A stretch of 64,000 bases of DNA from NCBI RefSeq assembly GCF_002918555.1, contig NZ_PQMB01000003.1, positions 562,525-626,524 on the forward strand. The letters run 5' to 3'. Below are positions 56,378 through 64,000 of the stretch, in pieces. The stretch is from Citrobacter amalonaticus (lineage in GTDB: Bacteria > Pseudomonadota > Gammaproteobacteria > Enterobacterales > Enterobacteriaceae). The notes beneath the pieces were generated by a model that ran no database searches, had not been told where the DNA came from, and saw nothing but the letters and a program-made list of their open reading frames with translations. The translations under genes were made by a program, and so were the position numbers. The stretch's first letter is position 1; the number at the start of each line of letters is the position of its first letter.

Positions 56378-56740
56378 TTAACCTTTCGGATAACTGCCAC
56401 GCTCGATGATCACCCCCACATTCGCCGCTCGTGCCACCGCGCCGGGCTTGCTGAGTTTGATGCGCACCCACGGAGAGTTAAAGCGGTTAAGCAGCAGTTC
56501 AGCCACCTCTTCGGCGACACGTTCCACCAGCGCAAAGCGTCCACCTTCCACATGATTAATGACCGTTTCAGCAATGTCTGCGTAGCTCAGACAGTCGGCC
56601 ACATCGTCACTTCTGGCTGACTTACGGTTATCCCACGCCATTTCGATATCGAACACCAGTTTCTGTTCGATGGTCTGTTCCCAGTCGTAAACACCGATAG
56701 TGGTGATTACCGAAAGTTGCTCTATAAATACAATATCCAT
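56378..56740 (-). CDS. folB: Dihydroneopterin aldolase/epimerase
   Basis: Folate pathway enzyme of 120 residues that cleaves or epimerises 7,8-dihydroneopterin. The family core includes GVYDWEQTIEQKL, SYADIAETVINH and the catalytic-lysine segment RIKLSKPGAV. ATG 56740 matches E. coli; the GTG one codon earlier is less likely. It is divergent from plsY. Confidence 0.96.
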   Translation of the reverse strand: MDIVFIEQLSVITTIGVYDWEQTIEQKLVFDIEMAWDNRKSARSDDVADCLSYADIAETVINHVEGGRFALVERVAEEVAELLLNRFNSPWVRIKLSKPGAVARAANVGVIIERGSYPKG

Positions 56741-56846
56741 CACGACCTGCCTGCTTTTTGGCTAACCCGGATACCACTTCCGGCGAAATATGCGTATTAT
56801 CCACAGAAGTAGCGTTTTACACGACATTTTCAAAACGGAACAGCTT

Positions 56847-57464
56847 ATGAGTGCAATCGCGCCTGGAATGATCCTCTTCGCGTACCTCTGCGGCTCCATT
56901 TCCAGTGCCATTCTGGTCTGCCGCATTGCTGGTTTGCCCGATCCGCGTACCCGCGGTTCAGGTAATCCTGGCGCGACTAATGTGTTACGAATCGGCGGCA
57001 AGGGAGCAGCCCTGGCGGTACTGATTTTCGACGTCCTGAAAGGTATGCTACCGGTCTGGGGCGCATATGCGTTAGGCGTCAGTCCGTTCTGGCTGGGTTT
57101 AATTGCCATCGCCGCCTGTCTGGGACACATCTGGCCGGTCTTTTTTGGCTTTAAAGGTGGGAAAGGGGTCGCTACCGCCTTTGGCGCCATTGCTCCTATC
57201 GGCTGGGATTTAACCGGCGTCATGGCGGGAACCTGGCTGCTGACCGTCTTGCTGAGCGGCTATTCATCGCTTGGCGCGATTGTCAGCGCTCTGATTGCGC
57301 CGTTCTATGTCTGGTGGTTCAAACCGCAGTTCACCTTCCCGGTCTCTATGCTTTCATGCCTGATCCTGCTGCGTCACCATGACAACATCCAGCGTCTCTG
57401 GCGCCGTCAGGAGACGAAAATCTGGACGAAGCTGAAGAAGAAACGCGAAAAAGATCCAGAATAG
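56847..57464 (+). CDS. plsY: Glycerol-3-phosphate acyltransferase PlsY
   Basis: Inner-membrane enzyme of 205 residues that transfers acyl groups from acyl-phosphate to glycerol 3-phosphate. Its three motifs are [12 protein letters not shown] (near 36), [20 protein letters not shown] and the later GYSSLGAI segment. About five spans precede a basic tail ([10 protein letters not shown]). ATG 56847 is used; the frame is open to 56790 but lacks support. Confidence 0.96.
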   Translation: MSAIAPGMILFAYLCGSISSAILVCRIAGLPDPRTRGSGNPGATNVLRIGGKGAALAVLIFDVLKGMLPVWGAYALGVSPFWLGLIAIAACLGHIWPVFFGFKGGKGVATAFGAIAPIGWDLTGVMAGTWLLTVLLSGYSSLGAIVSALIAPFYVWWFKPQFTFPVSMLSCLILLRHHDNIQRLWRRQETKIWTKLKKKREKDPE

Positions 57465-57470
57465 AGGTTT

Positions 57471-57506
57471 GCCGGATGCTGATGCATAAAGCGCCTTATC
57501 CGGCTG
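57471..57506. repeat. REP-type palindrome between plsY and ttdR
   Basis: GCCGGATGCTGATGC and GCCTTATCCGGC form the usual REP stem between two convergent genes. It overlaps the last codons of ttdR. Confidence 0.7.
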
Positions 57507-58437
57507 ACAGAACCTGGTAACCCTCGTCCGGCTTGCCCAATCGTTGCTGACACCACGTCGCCAAAAACTCCACGCATACCCGTAATTTCACACTGCGATA
57601 TAGCGGTTCCTGATAAACCGCCCAGATATTGGCGCTCTGCGCATACTCCGGCAACACGCGCACCAGCTTACCGCTGGTCAGAAACGGTTGCACATCCCAT
57701 TCTGAACGCAGCATGATCCCTTTTCCCTCCAGCGCCCACTGCAATACAATTTCACCGCTATTGGAGGAGAGATGCCCGCTGACCTTCACCGATTTTTTCT
57801 CATCGCCCTTCCCCAGCTCCCATATTCCGTGGGTCATATCCCGCTCTTTTGTCACCAGACAATCGTGTTGGCTTAATTCCTGCAATGTTTTCGGTTCAGA
57901 ATGTTTTTGTAAATACGCCGGAGAGGCACACAATATTCTTTTATTCTTTGTTAACAAATGCGCAATATAATAATCCGGGATTTCATCATTAATCCGAATA
58001 TCCAGATCGATATTATCCTGTACCAAATCAATTTGCCGATCGAAGAGTTCAAAATGAACCTGTAATTCAGGGTAATTGCGCATCAGTTCAGTAATGGCCG
58101 GAGCAATATGACTGCGACCAAAACCAAAACTGCAACCAATGCGAATCATGCCCTCCGGACGCGTTTTGATTTGCGTCACATCGTCTACCAGACGCTGATA
58201 TTGAGTGAGGATCGTCAGCGCATGTTCATAGCAACGCAGCCCGCTTTCCGTCAGCGCGACGCCTCTTGCCGAACGGCTTAGCAACGTGGAGGCAAGCGTT
58301 GTCTCAAGGATCTGAATCCGTTTGGTCACAAATGCAGGCGTTTGTCCCAGCGCCGCCGCCGCCGCGCTAAAGCTCCCGGTATGGACAATTTCAACCAGTA
58401 CCTGCAGGTCTTTCGCTAAGGGATAATTGTTCAGCAT
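57496..58437 (-). CDS. ttdR: LysR-family activator of tartrate dehydratase, TtdR
   Basis: Regulator of 313 residues (YgiP/Dan in E. coli) with an N-terminal LysR helix-turn-helix ([20 protein letters not shown], about 22-42) and a C-terminal substrate-binding domain. In E. coli it activates ttdABT with L- and meso-tartrate under anaerobic conditions. It is divergent from ttdA across 210 bases, where its site must lie. ATG 58437 ([10 protein letters not shown]) matches the E. coli start; the frame opens six codons earlier. Confidence 0.94.
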   Translation of the reverse strand: MLNNYPLAKDLQVLVEIVHTGSFSAAAAALGQTPAFVTKRIQILETTLASTLLSRSARGVALTESGLRCYEHALTILTQYQRLVDDVTQIKTRPEGMIRIGCSFGFGRSHIAPAITELMRNYPELQVHFELFDRQIDLVQDNIDLDIRINDEIPDYYIAHLLTKNKRILCASPAYLQKHSEPKTLQELSQHDCLVTKERDMTHGIWELGKGDEKKSVKVSGHLSSNSGEIVLQWALEGKGIMLRSEWDVQPFLTSGKLVRVLPEYAQSANIWAVYQEPLYRSVKLRVCVEFLATWCQQRLGKPDEGYQVLSAG

Positions 58438-58647
58438 TTTCGGGTTATCCATCATTTTGATAACCGCAGTGTAATTCCCTTAACACCATTAATCCCTGCC
58501 TTTGCTCAATGTTAATGATCTTTCTGCGTCATGATTCACGAACTGTTAATTACATATACACAGTGGCATAAAATATAAATCCACATTTTTAGTGGTAGTT
58601 TACTCCAGAGAATTTATTTCCAGATAAATAAAAGAACTGGAGTTAAC

Positions 58648-59559
58648 ATGATGAGCAATCAAAATAACCAAAACGCGGTTAAGAAGCTGACGGATATTGT
58701 CGCTGATTTTACCGCAATGATTTCTACCCGGATGCCCGATGACGTGGTGGATAAATTAAAACAGCTCCGGGATGCCGAAACATCAGCAATGGGCAAGATC
58801 ATCTACCATACGATGTTCGACAATATGCAAAAAGCGATCGACCTGAACCGTCCGGCCTGTCAGGACACCGGTGAAATCATGTTCTTCGTGAAGGTCGGCG
58901 CACGCTTTCCGCTGCTGGGAGAGCTGCAAAGCATCCTTAAACAAGCCGTGGAAGATGCCACGGTGAAAGCCCCTCTGCGCCATAACGCAGTGGAAATTTT
59001 CGACGAGGTGAACACCGGTAAAAATACCGGTAGCGGCGTGCCGTGGGTCACCTGGGACATTATCCCCGACGGCGACGATGCAGAAATCGAAGTTTATATG
59101 GCGGGGGGCGGCTGCACGCTGCCGGGACGCTCCAAAGTACTGATGCCTTCCGAAGGCTACGAAGGCGTAGTGAAATTCGTCTTTGAAAATATCTCCACGC
59201 TGGCGGTGAACGCGTGTCCCCCGGTACTGGTGGGCGTGGGTATCGCCACCTCTGTCGAAACGGCCGCCGTGCTGTCGCGTAAAGCCGTTTTGCGTCCGAT
59301 CGGCACCCGCCATCCGAACCCAAAAGCGGCAGAGCTTGAATTGCGCCTGGAAGAAGGCCTGAATCGTCTGGGGATTGGTCCACAAGGGCTGACCGGCAAC
59401 AGTTCGGTGATGGGCGTGCATATCGAATCCGCCGCGCGCCATCCTTCAACCATTGGTGTCGCGGTCTCCACCGGTTGCTGGGCGCATCGTCGCGGCACGC
59501 TACTGGTCCATGCCGATCTCTCCTTCGAAAACCTGTCTCACACCCGGAGCGCGTTATGA
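58648..59559 (+). CDS. ttdA: L(+)-tartrate dehydratase subunit alpha
   Basis: Class I fumarase-type iron-sulfur hydro-lyase subunit, 303 residues as in E. coli. With TtdB it dehydrates L-tartrate to oxaloacetate in anaerobic growth. The cluster cysteines are seen in [17 protein letters not shown] and [17 protein letters not shown] precedes the start. Its last four bases overlap the ttdB start. Confidence 0.97.
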   Translation: MMSNQNNQNAVKKLTDIVADFTAMISTRMPDDVVDKLKQLRDAETSAMGKIIYHTMFDNMQKAIDLNRPACQDTGEIMFFVKVGARFPLLGELQSILKQAVEDATVKAPLRHNAVEIFDEVNTGKNTGSGVPWVTWDIIPDGDDAEIEVYMAGGGCTLPGRSKVLMPSEGYEGVVKFVFENISTLAVNACPPVLVGVGIATSVETAAVLSRKAVLRPIGTRHPNPKAAELELRLEEGLNRLGIGPQGLTGNSSVMGVHIESAARHPSTIGVAVSTGCWAHRRGTLLVHADLSFENLSHTRSAL

Positions 59560-60161
59560 AAAAGATCCTCACAACCCCGATTAAAGCCGAAGACCTAGAA
59601 GATATCCGCGTTGGCGATGTGATCTATCTGACCGGGACGCTGGTAACCTGCCGTGACGTCTGCCACCGCCGCCTGATCGAACTCGGGCGCCCTATTCCTT
59701 ACGATCTTAGCGGTAAAGCGATTTTCCACGCCGGGCCAATTGTGCGTAAGAACGGTGAGAAGTGGGAGATGGTCTCCGTCGGCCCGACCACCAGCATGCG
59801 TATGGAAGCCTTTGAAAAAGAGTTCATTGAGCAGACCGGCGTGAAGCTGGTGGTAGGTAAAGGTGGAATGGGGCCGCTAACCGAAGAGGGCTGCCAGAAA
59901 TTCAAAGCGCTACATGTGATCTTCCCGGCGGGCTGCGCGGTGCTGGCGGCGACTCAGGTTGAAGAGATTGAAGAAGTACACTGGACGGAGCTGGGCATGC
60001 CGGAATCTCTCTGGGTTTGCCGGGTGAAAGAGTTCGGGCCGCTGATTGTCTCTATCGACACCCACGGCAACAACCTGATTGCCGACAACAAAAAACAGTT
60101 CGCTGAACGTCGTGGCCCCATCGTCGACGAAATCTGTGAGCACGTTCATTACATCAAATAA
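59556..60161 (+). CDS. ttdB: L(+)-tartrate dehydratase subunit beta
   Basis: Swivelling fumarase C-terminal domain subunit of 201 residues, as in E. coli. [11 protein letters not shown] and the GLY/Arg-rich [17 protein letters not shown] segments form the substrate site with TtdA. The ATG overlaps the ttdA stop (ATGA), coupling their translation. The open frame to 59475 is inside ttdA. Confidence 0.97.
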   Translation: MKKILTTPIKAEDLEDIRVGDVIYLTGTLVTCRDVCHRRLIELGRPIPYDLSGKAIFHAGPIVRKNGEKWEMVSVGPTTSMRMEAFEKEFIEQTGVKLVVGKGGMGPLTEEGCQKFKALHVIFPAGCAVLAATQVEEIEEVHWTELGMPESLWVCRVKEFGPLIVSIDTHGNNLIADNKKQFAERRGPIVDEICEHVHYIK

Positions 60162-60209
60162 TCCTTCCGGAGAGGCGCGACGCCTCTCCCTCTGCGCAGG
60201 GATACAACA

Positions 60210-61673
60210 ATGGCACCTTTAGCTGGTTGGTGGCGATACCTGGCTCCGCTGGTAGTCATCGCCATTATTGCTGTTTTGCCCGTCCCCACCGGTCTTGAGA
60301 GCCACACCTGGCTCTATTTTGCGGTCTTTACCGGCGTCATCGTGGGACTCATTCTGGAACCTGTACCGGGCGCGGTGGTGGCGATGATTGGCATTTCAAT
60401 CATCGCCGTCCTGTCGCCGTGGCTGCTGTTCAGCCCCGAACAGCTCGCGCAGGATGGTTTCAAATTTACCGCGAAAGCCCTCTCGTGGGCAGTATCGGGT
60501 TTTTCTAACTCCGTTATCTGGCTGATCTTCGCCGCCTTTATGTTCGGCACTGGCTATGAAAAAACCGGCCTGGGTCGGCGAATTGCACTGTGTCTTGTAA
60601 AGAAGATGGGGCACCGTACGCTATTTCTCGGCTATGCGGTGATGCTCTCCGAGCTGATCCTCGCCCCCGTCACGCCATCGAACTCCGCGCGCGGCGCGGG
60701 GATTATCTACCCCATTATCCGCAACCTGCCGCCGCTTTATAACTCACAGCCCAACGACGCCAGCTCCCGATCCATCGGCTCTTATATTATGTGGATGGGA
60801 ATTACCGCGGACTGCGTCACCAGCGCGATTTTTCTGACGGCGATGGCACCGAACCTGCTGCTGATTGGCCTGATGAAAAGCGCATCTCATACGGCGCTGA
60901 GCTGGGGTGACTGGTTCTTAGGGATGCTGCCGCTCAGTATTCTGTTGGTTCTGCTGGTTCCGTGGCTGGCGTACGTGTTGTATCCGCCAGTGTTGAAAGC
61001 AGGCAACCAGGTACCGCGTTGGGCGGAAGCGGAGCTAAAGGAGATGGGACCGCTCTGCTCGCGTGAGAAGAAAATGCTGGTACTCATGGTGGGTGCGCTG
61101 GTGCTGTGGATCTTCGGTGGTGATTACATTGATGCCGCGATGGTTGGCTATAGTGTGGTGGCATTCATGCTGGTATTACGCATCATCTCCTGGGACGACA
61201 TCGTCAGTAATAAAGCCGCCTGGAACGTCTTCTTCTGGCTGGCCTCGCTGATTACACTCGCCACCGGACTGAACAATACCGGTTTTATCACCTGGTTTGG
61301 CAAGCTGCTGGCAGGCGGACTGAGCGGCTACTCGCCGATGATGGTCATGGTGGCGCTGATCGTTGTGTTCTGGCTACTGCGCTACTTCTTTGCCAGCGCC
61401 ACCGCCTATACCTCCGCACTGGCACCCATGATGATCGCCGCCGCGCTGGCAATGCCGGAAATCCCGTTACCGGTATTCTGCCTGATGGTCGGTGCCGCCA
61501 TTGGTCTGGGCAGCATCCTTACCCCCTATGCAACCGGTCCAAGCCCTATCTACTATGGCAGCGGCTATCTGCCGACGGCGGATTACTGGCGGCTGGGCGC
61601 CATTTTTGGCCTGATCTTTCTGGTGCTGCTGGTGATAACCGGTCTGGTCTGGATGCCTCTGGTTTTGCTGTAA
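60210..61673 (+). CDS. ttdT: L-tartrate/succinate antiporter TtdT
   Basis: Divalent anion:Na+ symporter (DASS/CitT) family membrane protein of 487 residues, as in E. coli. It takes up tartrate in exchange for succinate during anaerobic growth. About 12-13 spans are visible, with the family's APVTPSNSARGAG anion motif near 150 and YATGPSPIYYGSGYL near the C-terminus. It is the last gene of ttdABT, ending with a clear terminator. Confidence 0.96.
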   Translation: MAPLAGWWRYLAPLVVIAIIAVLPVPTGLESHTWLYFAVFTGVIVGLILEPVPGAVVAMIGISIIAVLSPWLLFSPEQLAQDGFKFTAKALSWAVSGFSNSVIWLIFAAFMFGTGYEKTGLGRRIALCLVKKMGHRTLFLGYAVMLSELILAPVTPSNSARGAGIIYPIIRNLPPLYNSQPNDASSRSIGSYIMWMGITADCVTSAIFLTAMAPNLLLIGLMKSASHTALSWGDWFLGMLPLSILLVLLVPWLAYVLYPPVLKAGNQVPRWAEAELKEMGPLCSREKKMLVLMVGALVLWIFGGDYIDAAMVGYSVVAFMLVLRIISWDDIVSNKAAWNVFFWLASLITLATGLNNTGFITWFGKLLAGGLSGYSPMMVMVALIVVFWLLRYFFASATAYTSALAPMMIAAALAMPEIPLPVFCLMVGAAIGLGSILTPYATGPSPIYYGSGYLPTADYWRLGAIFGLIFLVLLVITGLVWMPLVLL

Positions 61674-61682
61674 CCCCCCGCC

Positions 61683-61703
61683 GGGGCGGCTTAATGTCGC
61701 CCC
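61683..61703 (+). terminator. Rho-independent terminator of ttdABT
   Basis: The stem GGGGCG / CGCCCC with a nine-base loop is followed by TTTTTCC. It separates the tartrate operon from the urease operon. Confidence 0.8.
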
Positions 61704-61784
61704 TTTTTCCATAAGCTTCTCATATGACCGTTTTACCGGAGCGCTGAGGCATACTTTTTGCTATGCACACACCCTCATGCTGAT

Positions 61785-61790
61785 AAGGGA
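61785..61790 (+). promoter_or_regulatory. Ribosome-binding site for a CTG-started ureD
   Basis: AAGGGA sits six bases before CTG 61797, the codon that aligns with the initiator of Klebsiella UreD. No ATG, GTG or TTG in the ureD frame is near it downstream. Confidence 0.5.
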
Positions 61791-61796
61791 AACGCT

Positions 61797-62621
61797 CTGG
61801 ATACGGTTGCGTACGAAACAATTACGCCGGGCTGGCAGGCCGAACTGGACCTGCGGTTTACCCGTACCGCACACAAAACGGTACTCGCTTCGGCGCGCCA
61901 CACAGGTCCACTGACGGTACAGCGCCCGTTCTACCCGGAAGACGACGTATGTCACCTCTGCTTGCTGCATCCACCGGGAGGAATTGTCGGCGGCGATGAG
62001 CTGCGCATTTCCGTGACGCTGGCGGCAAACAGCCACGCCCTGATCACGACGCCCGGCGCAGGAAAATTTTATCGCAGTCGTGGGCCGCTCTCGCAGCTGC
62101 ACCAGATCTTCACCCTCGGCCCGCACGCCACGCTGGAGTGGCTACCGCAGGATACGATCCTCTTCCCTGGTGCAAATGCAAATATCCGCTCCGTGTTTCA
62201 CATCACGTCAGAGAGCCGTCTGCTGGGCTGGGAGCTACTGTGTCTCGGACGACCGGTGATGCGGGAAACCTTCAGCCACGGCGCATTACATAGCCGTCTG
62301 GAAGTGTGGCGCGACTGTGTCCCGCTGCTGATTGAACGGCTGCAATTACAGGATGGAAACCTCTGCAATGTCGCAAACCAACCCTGGTGCGGCACGCTGC
62401 TCTGCTACCCGGCGACGGAAACCATGCTGGACGGCACACGGGAACGGCTTGCCCCGCTCGGTGAGTATGCGGGAGCGACGATGATTGATTCACTGCTCAC
62501 TATCCGCTTTCTTGCCAGCGATAACCTGATCGTCCAGCGCGTCATGCGTGATATCTGGCACTTTTTGCGCCCGCTGCTCACTGACAAATCCCCCCATGCC
62601 CCCCGTATCTGGCAAACATAA
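61797..62621 (+). CDS. ureD: Urease accessory protein UreD
   Basis: Accessory protein, 274 residues if started at CTG 61797. It binds apo-urease and with UreF and UreG carries nickel into the active site. Conserved segments are [49 protein letters not shown] and [14 protein letters not shown]. No standard start codon has a ribosome site: the frame opens at TTG 61758 without one, whereas CTG 61797 has AAGGGA. With CTG, the first 14 residues align end to end with Klebsiella UreD. First gene of the urease operon. Confidence 0.85.
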   Translation: MDTVAYETITPGWQAELDLRFTRTAHKTVLASARHTGPLTVQRPFYPEDDVCHLCLLHPPGGIVGGDELRISVTLAANSHALITTPGAGKFYRSRGPLSQLHQIFTLGPHATLEWLPQDTILFPGANANIRSVFHITSESRLLGWELLCLGRPVMRETFSHGALHSRLEVWRDCVPLLIERLQLQDGNLCNVANQPWCGTLLCYPATETMLDGTRERLAPLGEYAGATMIDSLLTIRFLASDNLIVQRVMRDIWHFLRPLLTDKSPHAPRIWQT

Positions 62622-62631
62622 GAGAATCATG

Positions 62632-62934
62632 ATGGAACTGACTCCCAGAGAAAAAGACAAGCTATTACTTTTTACCGCCGCGCTGGTGGCAGAACGCCGT
62701 CTGGCGCGTGGACTCAGGCTAAATTACCCGGAATCAGTGGCGCTCATCAGCGCTTTCATTATGGAAGGCGCCCGCGACGGCAAGAGCGTGGCTTCGCTGA
62801 TGGAAGATGGCCGCCATGTTCTGAGCCGCGAGCAGGTGATGGAAGGCGTTCCGGAGATGATCCCGAATATCCAGATCGAAGCAACCTTTCCGGACGGATC
62901 AAAGCTGGTTACCGTCCACAATCCGATCGTGTAA
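62632..62934 (+). CDS. ureA: Urease subunit gamma
   Basis: Small structural subunit of urease, 100 residues, beginning [20 protein letters not shown]. It matches Klebsiella UreA over its whole length, including [18 protein letters not shown] and the C-terminal LVTVHNPIV. The second of two adjoining ATGs is taken as start. It lies ten bases after ureD and nine before ureB. Confidence 0.97.
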   Translation: MELTPREKDKLLLFTAALVAERRLARGLRLNYPESVALISAFIMEGARDGKSVASLMEDGRHVLSREQVMEGVPEMIPNIQIEATFPDGSKLVTVHNPIV

Positions 62935-62943
62935 GGAGCAAAA

Positions 62944-63264
62944 ATGATTCCAGGTGAATACCGGATCTCAACGGGCAAAATCGCGATCAACGAGGGTCGG
63001 GAGATGCGTACGATCGTGGTGGAAAATCATGGCGATCGACCAATCCAGGTGGGATCGCACTATCACTTTTATGAGGTTAATCCGGCGCTCCGTTTTGTCC
63101 GCGACGCTGCGCGCGGTTTCCGACTGAATATTCCCGCCGGAACGGCTGTACGTTTTGAGCCAGGGCAAAAACGGGAAGTCGAACTGGTGCGCATAGCAGG
63201 TGACCAACGCATTTTCGGCTTTCGCGGCGAGATAATGGGCTCCCCGGAGGCAGGTGATGAGTGA
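62944..63264 (+). CDS. ureB: Urease subunit beta
   Basis: Structural subunit of 106 residues. MIPGEYRIS at the N-terminus, [22 protein letters not shown] and [22 protein letters not shown] are conserved. With UreA and UreC it forms the (abc)3 enzyme. AAGGAG precedes the start, and its end overlaps the ureC start by eight bases. Confidence 0.97.
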   Translation: MIPGEYRISTGKIAINEGREMRTIVVENHGDRPIQVGSHYHFYEVNPALRFVRDAARGFRLNIPAGTAVRFEPGQKREVELVRIAGDQRIFGFRGEIMGSPEAGDE

Positions 63265-64000
63265 GATTTCCCGGCAGGCTTATGCAGACATGTTTGGCCC
63301 AACCACCGGCGATAAAGTGCGTCTGGCAGACACTGAGCTGTGGATCGAAGTAGAAAACGATCTCACCACCTACGGTGAAGAGGTGAAGTTCGGCGGCGGC
63401 AAAGTGATCCGCGATGGTATGGGTCAGGGACAGATGCGCGCCGATGACTGTGTGGATCTGGTGATCACCAATGCCCTGGTCGTCGATCACTGGGGGATCG
63501 TCAAAGCAGATATCGGCATCAAAAACGGCAGGATCTTTGCCATTGGCAAGGCCGGTAACCCGGATATTCAGCCCGACGTGACGATCCCGATAGGCGTGGG
63601 CACTGAAGCTGTCGCCGGGGAAGGCAAGATCGTCACCGCTGGCGGGGTCGATACGCATATTCACTGGATCTGCCCGCAGCAGGCCGAAGAAGCGCTGGTG
63701 TCCGGCGTGACGACGATGATCGGCGGCGGCACCGGTCCGGCGGCGGGCACCCATGCCACAACCTGCACGCCAGGCCCGTGGTATATCGCCCGGATGTTAC
63801 AGGCTGCTGATGCGTTGCCGGTGAATATCGGCCTGCTGGGCAAAGGCAATGGATCCTGTCCTGACGCCCTGCGCGAACAGGTTGCCGCTGGCGCGATCGG
63901 CCTGAAGATCCACGAGGACTGGGGGGCGACGCCCGCCGCGATCGATTGTGCGCTGACGGTAGCCGAAGAGATGGATATTCAGGTGGCGCTGCACAGCGAT
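63257..64000 (+). CDS. ureC: Urease subunit alpha, 5' part (cut by window end)
   Basis: The first 248 codons of the catalytic urease subunit (full length about 567 residues) read open to the window edge. The N-terminus is [20 protein letters not shown]. Nickel ligands are present: His134 and His136 ([10 protein letters not shown]), the carbamylated Lys217 and nearby His219 ([10 protein letters not shown]), and His246 in the last codons (ALHSD). All positions agree with Klebsiella UreC. It overlaps ureB by eight bases, so it is translationally coupled. Confidence 0.96.
   Translation, partial: MSEISRQAYADMFGPTTGDKVRLADTELWIEVENDLTTYGEEVKFGGGKVIRDGMGQGQMRADDCVDLVITNALVVDHWGIVKADIGIKNGRIFAIGKAGNPDIQPDVTIPIGVGTEAVAGEGKIVTAGGVDTHIHWICPQQAEEALVSGVTTMIGGGTGPAAGTHATTCTPGPWYIARMLQAADALPVNIGLLGKGNGSCPDALREQVAAGAIGLKIHEDWGATPAAIDCALTVAEEMDIQVALHSD

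Noticed and set aside
61758-61796. TTG start for ureD giving a 13-residue extension
   Set aside because: There is no ribosome site, and the added residues do not align with other UreD proteins.
1-64000. CRISPR array, tRNA/rRNA gene, integrase or transposase
   Set aside because: No regularly spaced repeats, cloverleaf-type sequences, rRNA segments or recombinase motifs were seen. The only repeated families are REP elements and the four-copy intergenic repeat.

Overview
This window is chromosomal DNA from a member of the Enterobacteriaceae. Its backbone follows the Escherichia coli/Salmonella order from yghA and exbBD through metC, yqhCD-dkgA, ygiQ, ftsP, plsC-parC, ygiW-qseBC, mdaB, parE, tolC, ribB, hldE-glnE, cca, uppP, folB/plsY and ttdRABT. 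The closeness of the proteins to E. coli, combined with assT-dsbLI, a urease cluster after ttdT, and losses of some E. coli loci, fits Citrobacter or a near relative best. The genus is an inference; no 16S or other marker is present.

Layout. 1-10.9 kb: a small orphan gene, yghA, TonB energisers exbB/exbD under a Fur-like site, metC behind MetJ boxes, yghB, the aldehyde-detoxification set yqhC/yqhD/dkgA, a small lipoprotein in the place of E. coli yqhG-yqhH, and ygiQ. 11.0-19.7 kb: a decayed Ash-like satellite-phage relic, then ftsP, plsC, parC, ygiW and the divergent qseBC system, mdaB and ygiN. The E. coli ygiS-mqsRA-ygiV and ygiZ genes are absent.

19.8-31.3 kb is an accessory block between ygiN and parE with two apparent catabolic modules. 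The first has a GH88 unsaturated uronyl hydrolase, a LacY-type permease and a DUF2264 protein in one operon, divergent from an AraC regulator, with a PLP aminotransferase downstream. It looks built to take up and cleave unsaturated uronic-acid oligosaccharides. The second has a DeoR-HTH/ribokinase fusion, a Tsx-type outer-membrane channel, a nucleoside hydrolase and a CNT nucleoside permease, and amounts to a self-contained nucleoside scavenging operon.

31.4-41.6 kb: parE with yqiA, cpdA, yqiB and nudF; tolC-ygiBC; ygiD; zupT; a 58-residue membrane protein. 42.1-45.3 kb: periplasmic arylsulfate sulfotransferase with its dedicated DsbL/DsbI pair. 45.4-61.7 kb: ribB with an FMN riboswitch, ubiK, glgS, a degraded fragment of yqiK, ygiF-glnE-hldE, ygiM-cca, uppP, folB, plsY, and the L-tartrate genes ttdR/ttdABT. 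61.8-64.0 kb: the start of a urease operon (ureD, A, B and the first 248 codons of ureC), cut by the window edge.

No tRNA, rRNA, CRISPR array, transposase or integrase was seen. Four copies of one dispersed intergenic palindromic repeat and several REP elements are present. Gene identities rest on reading the translated proteins and on remembered family members; no database search was run.
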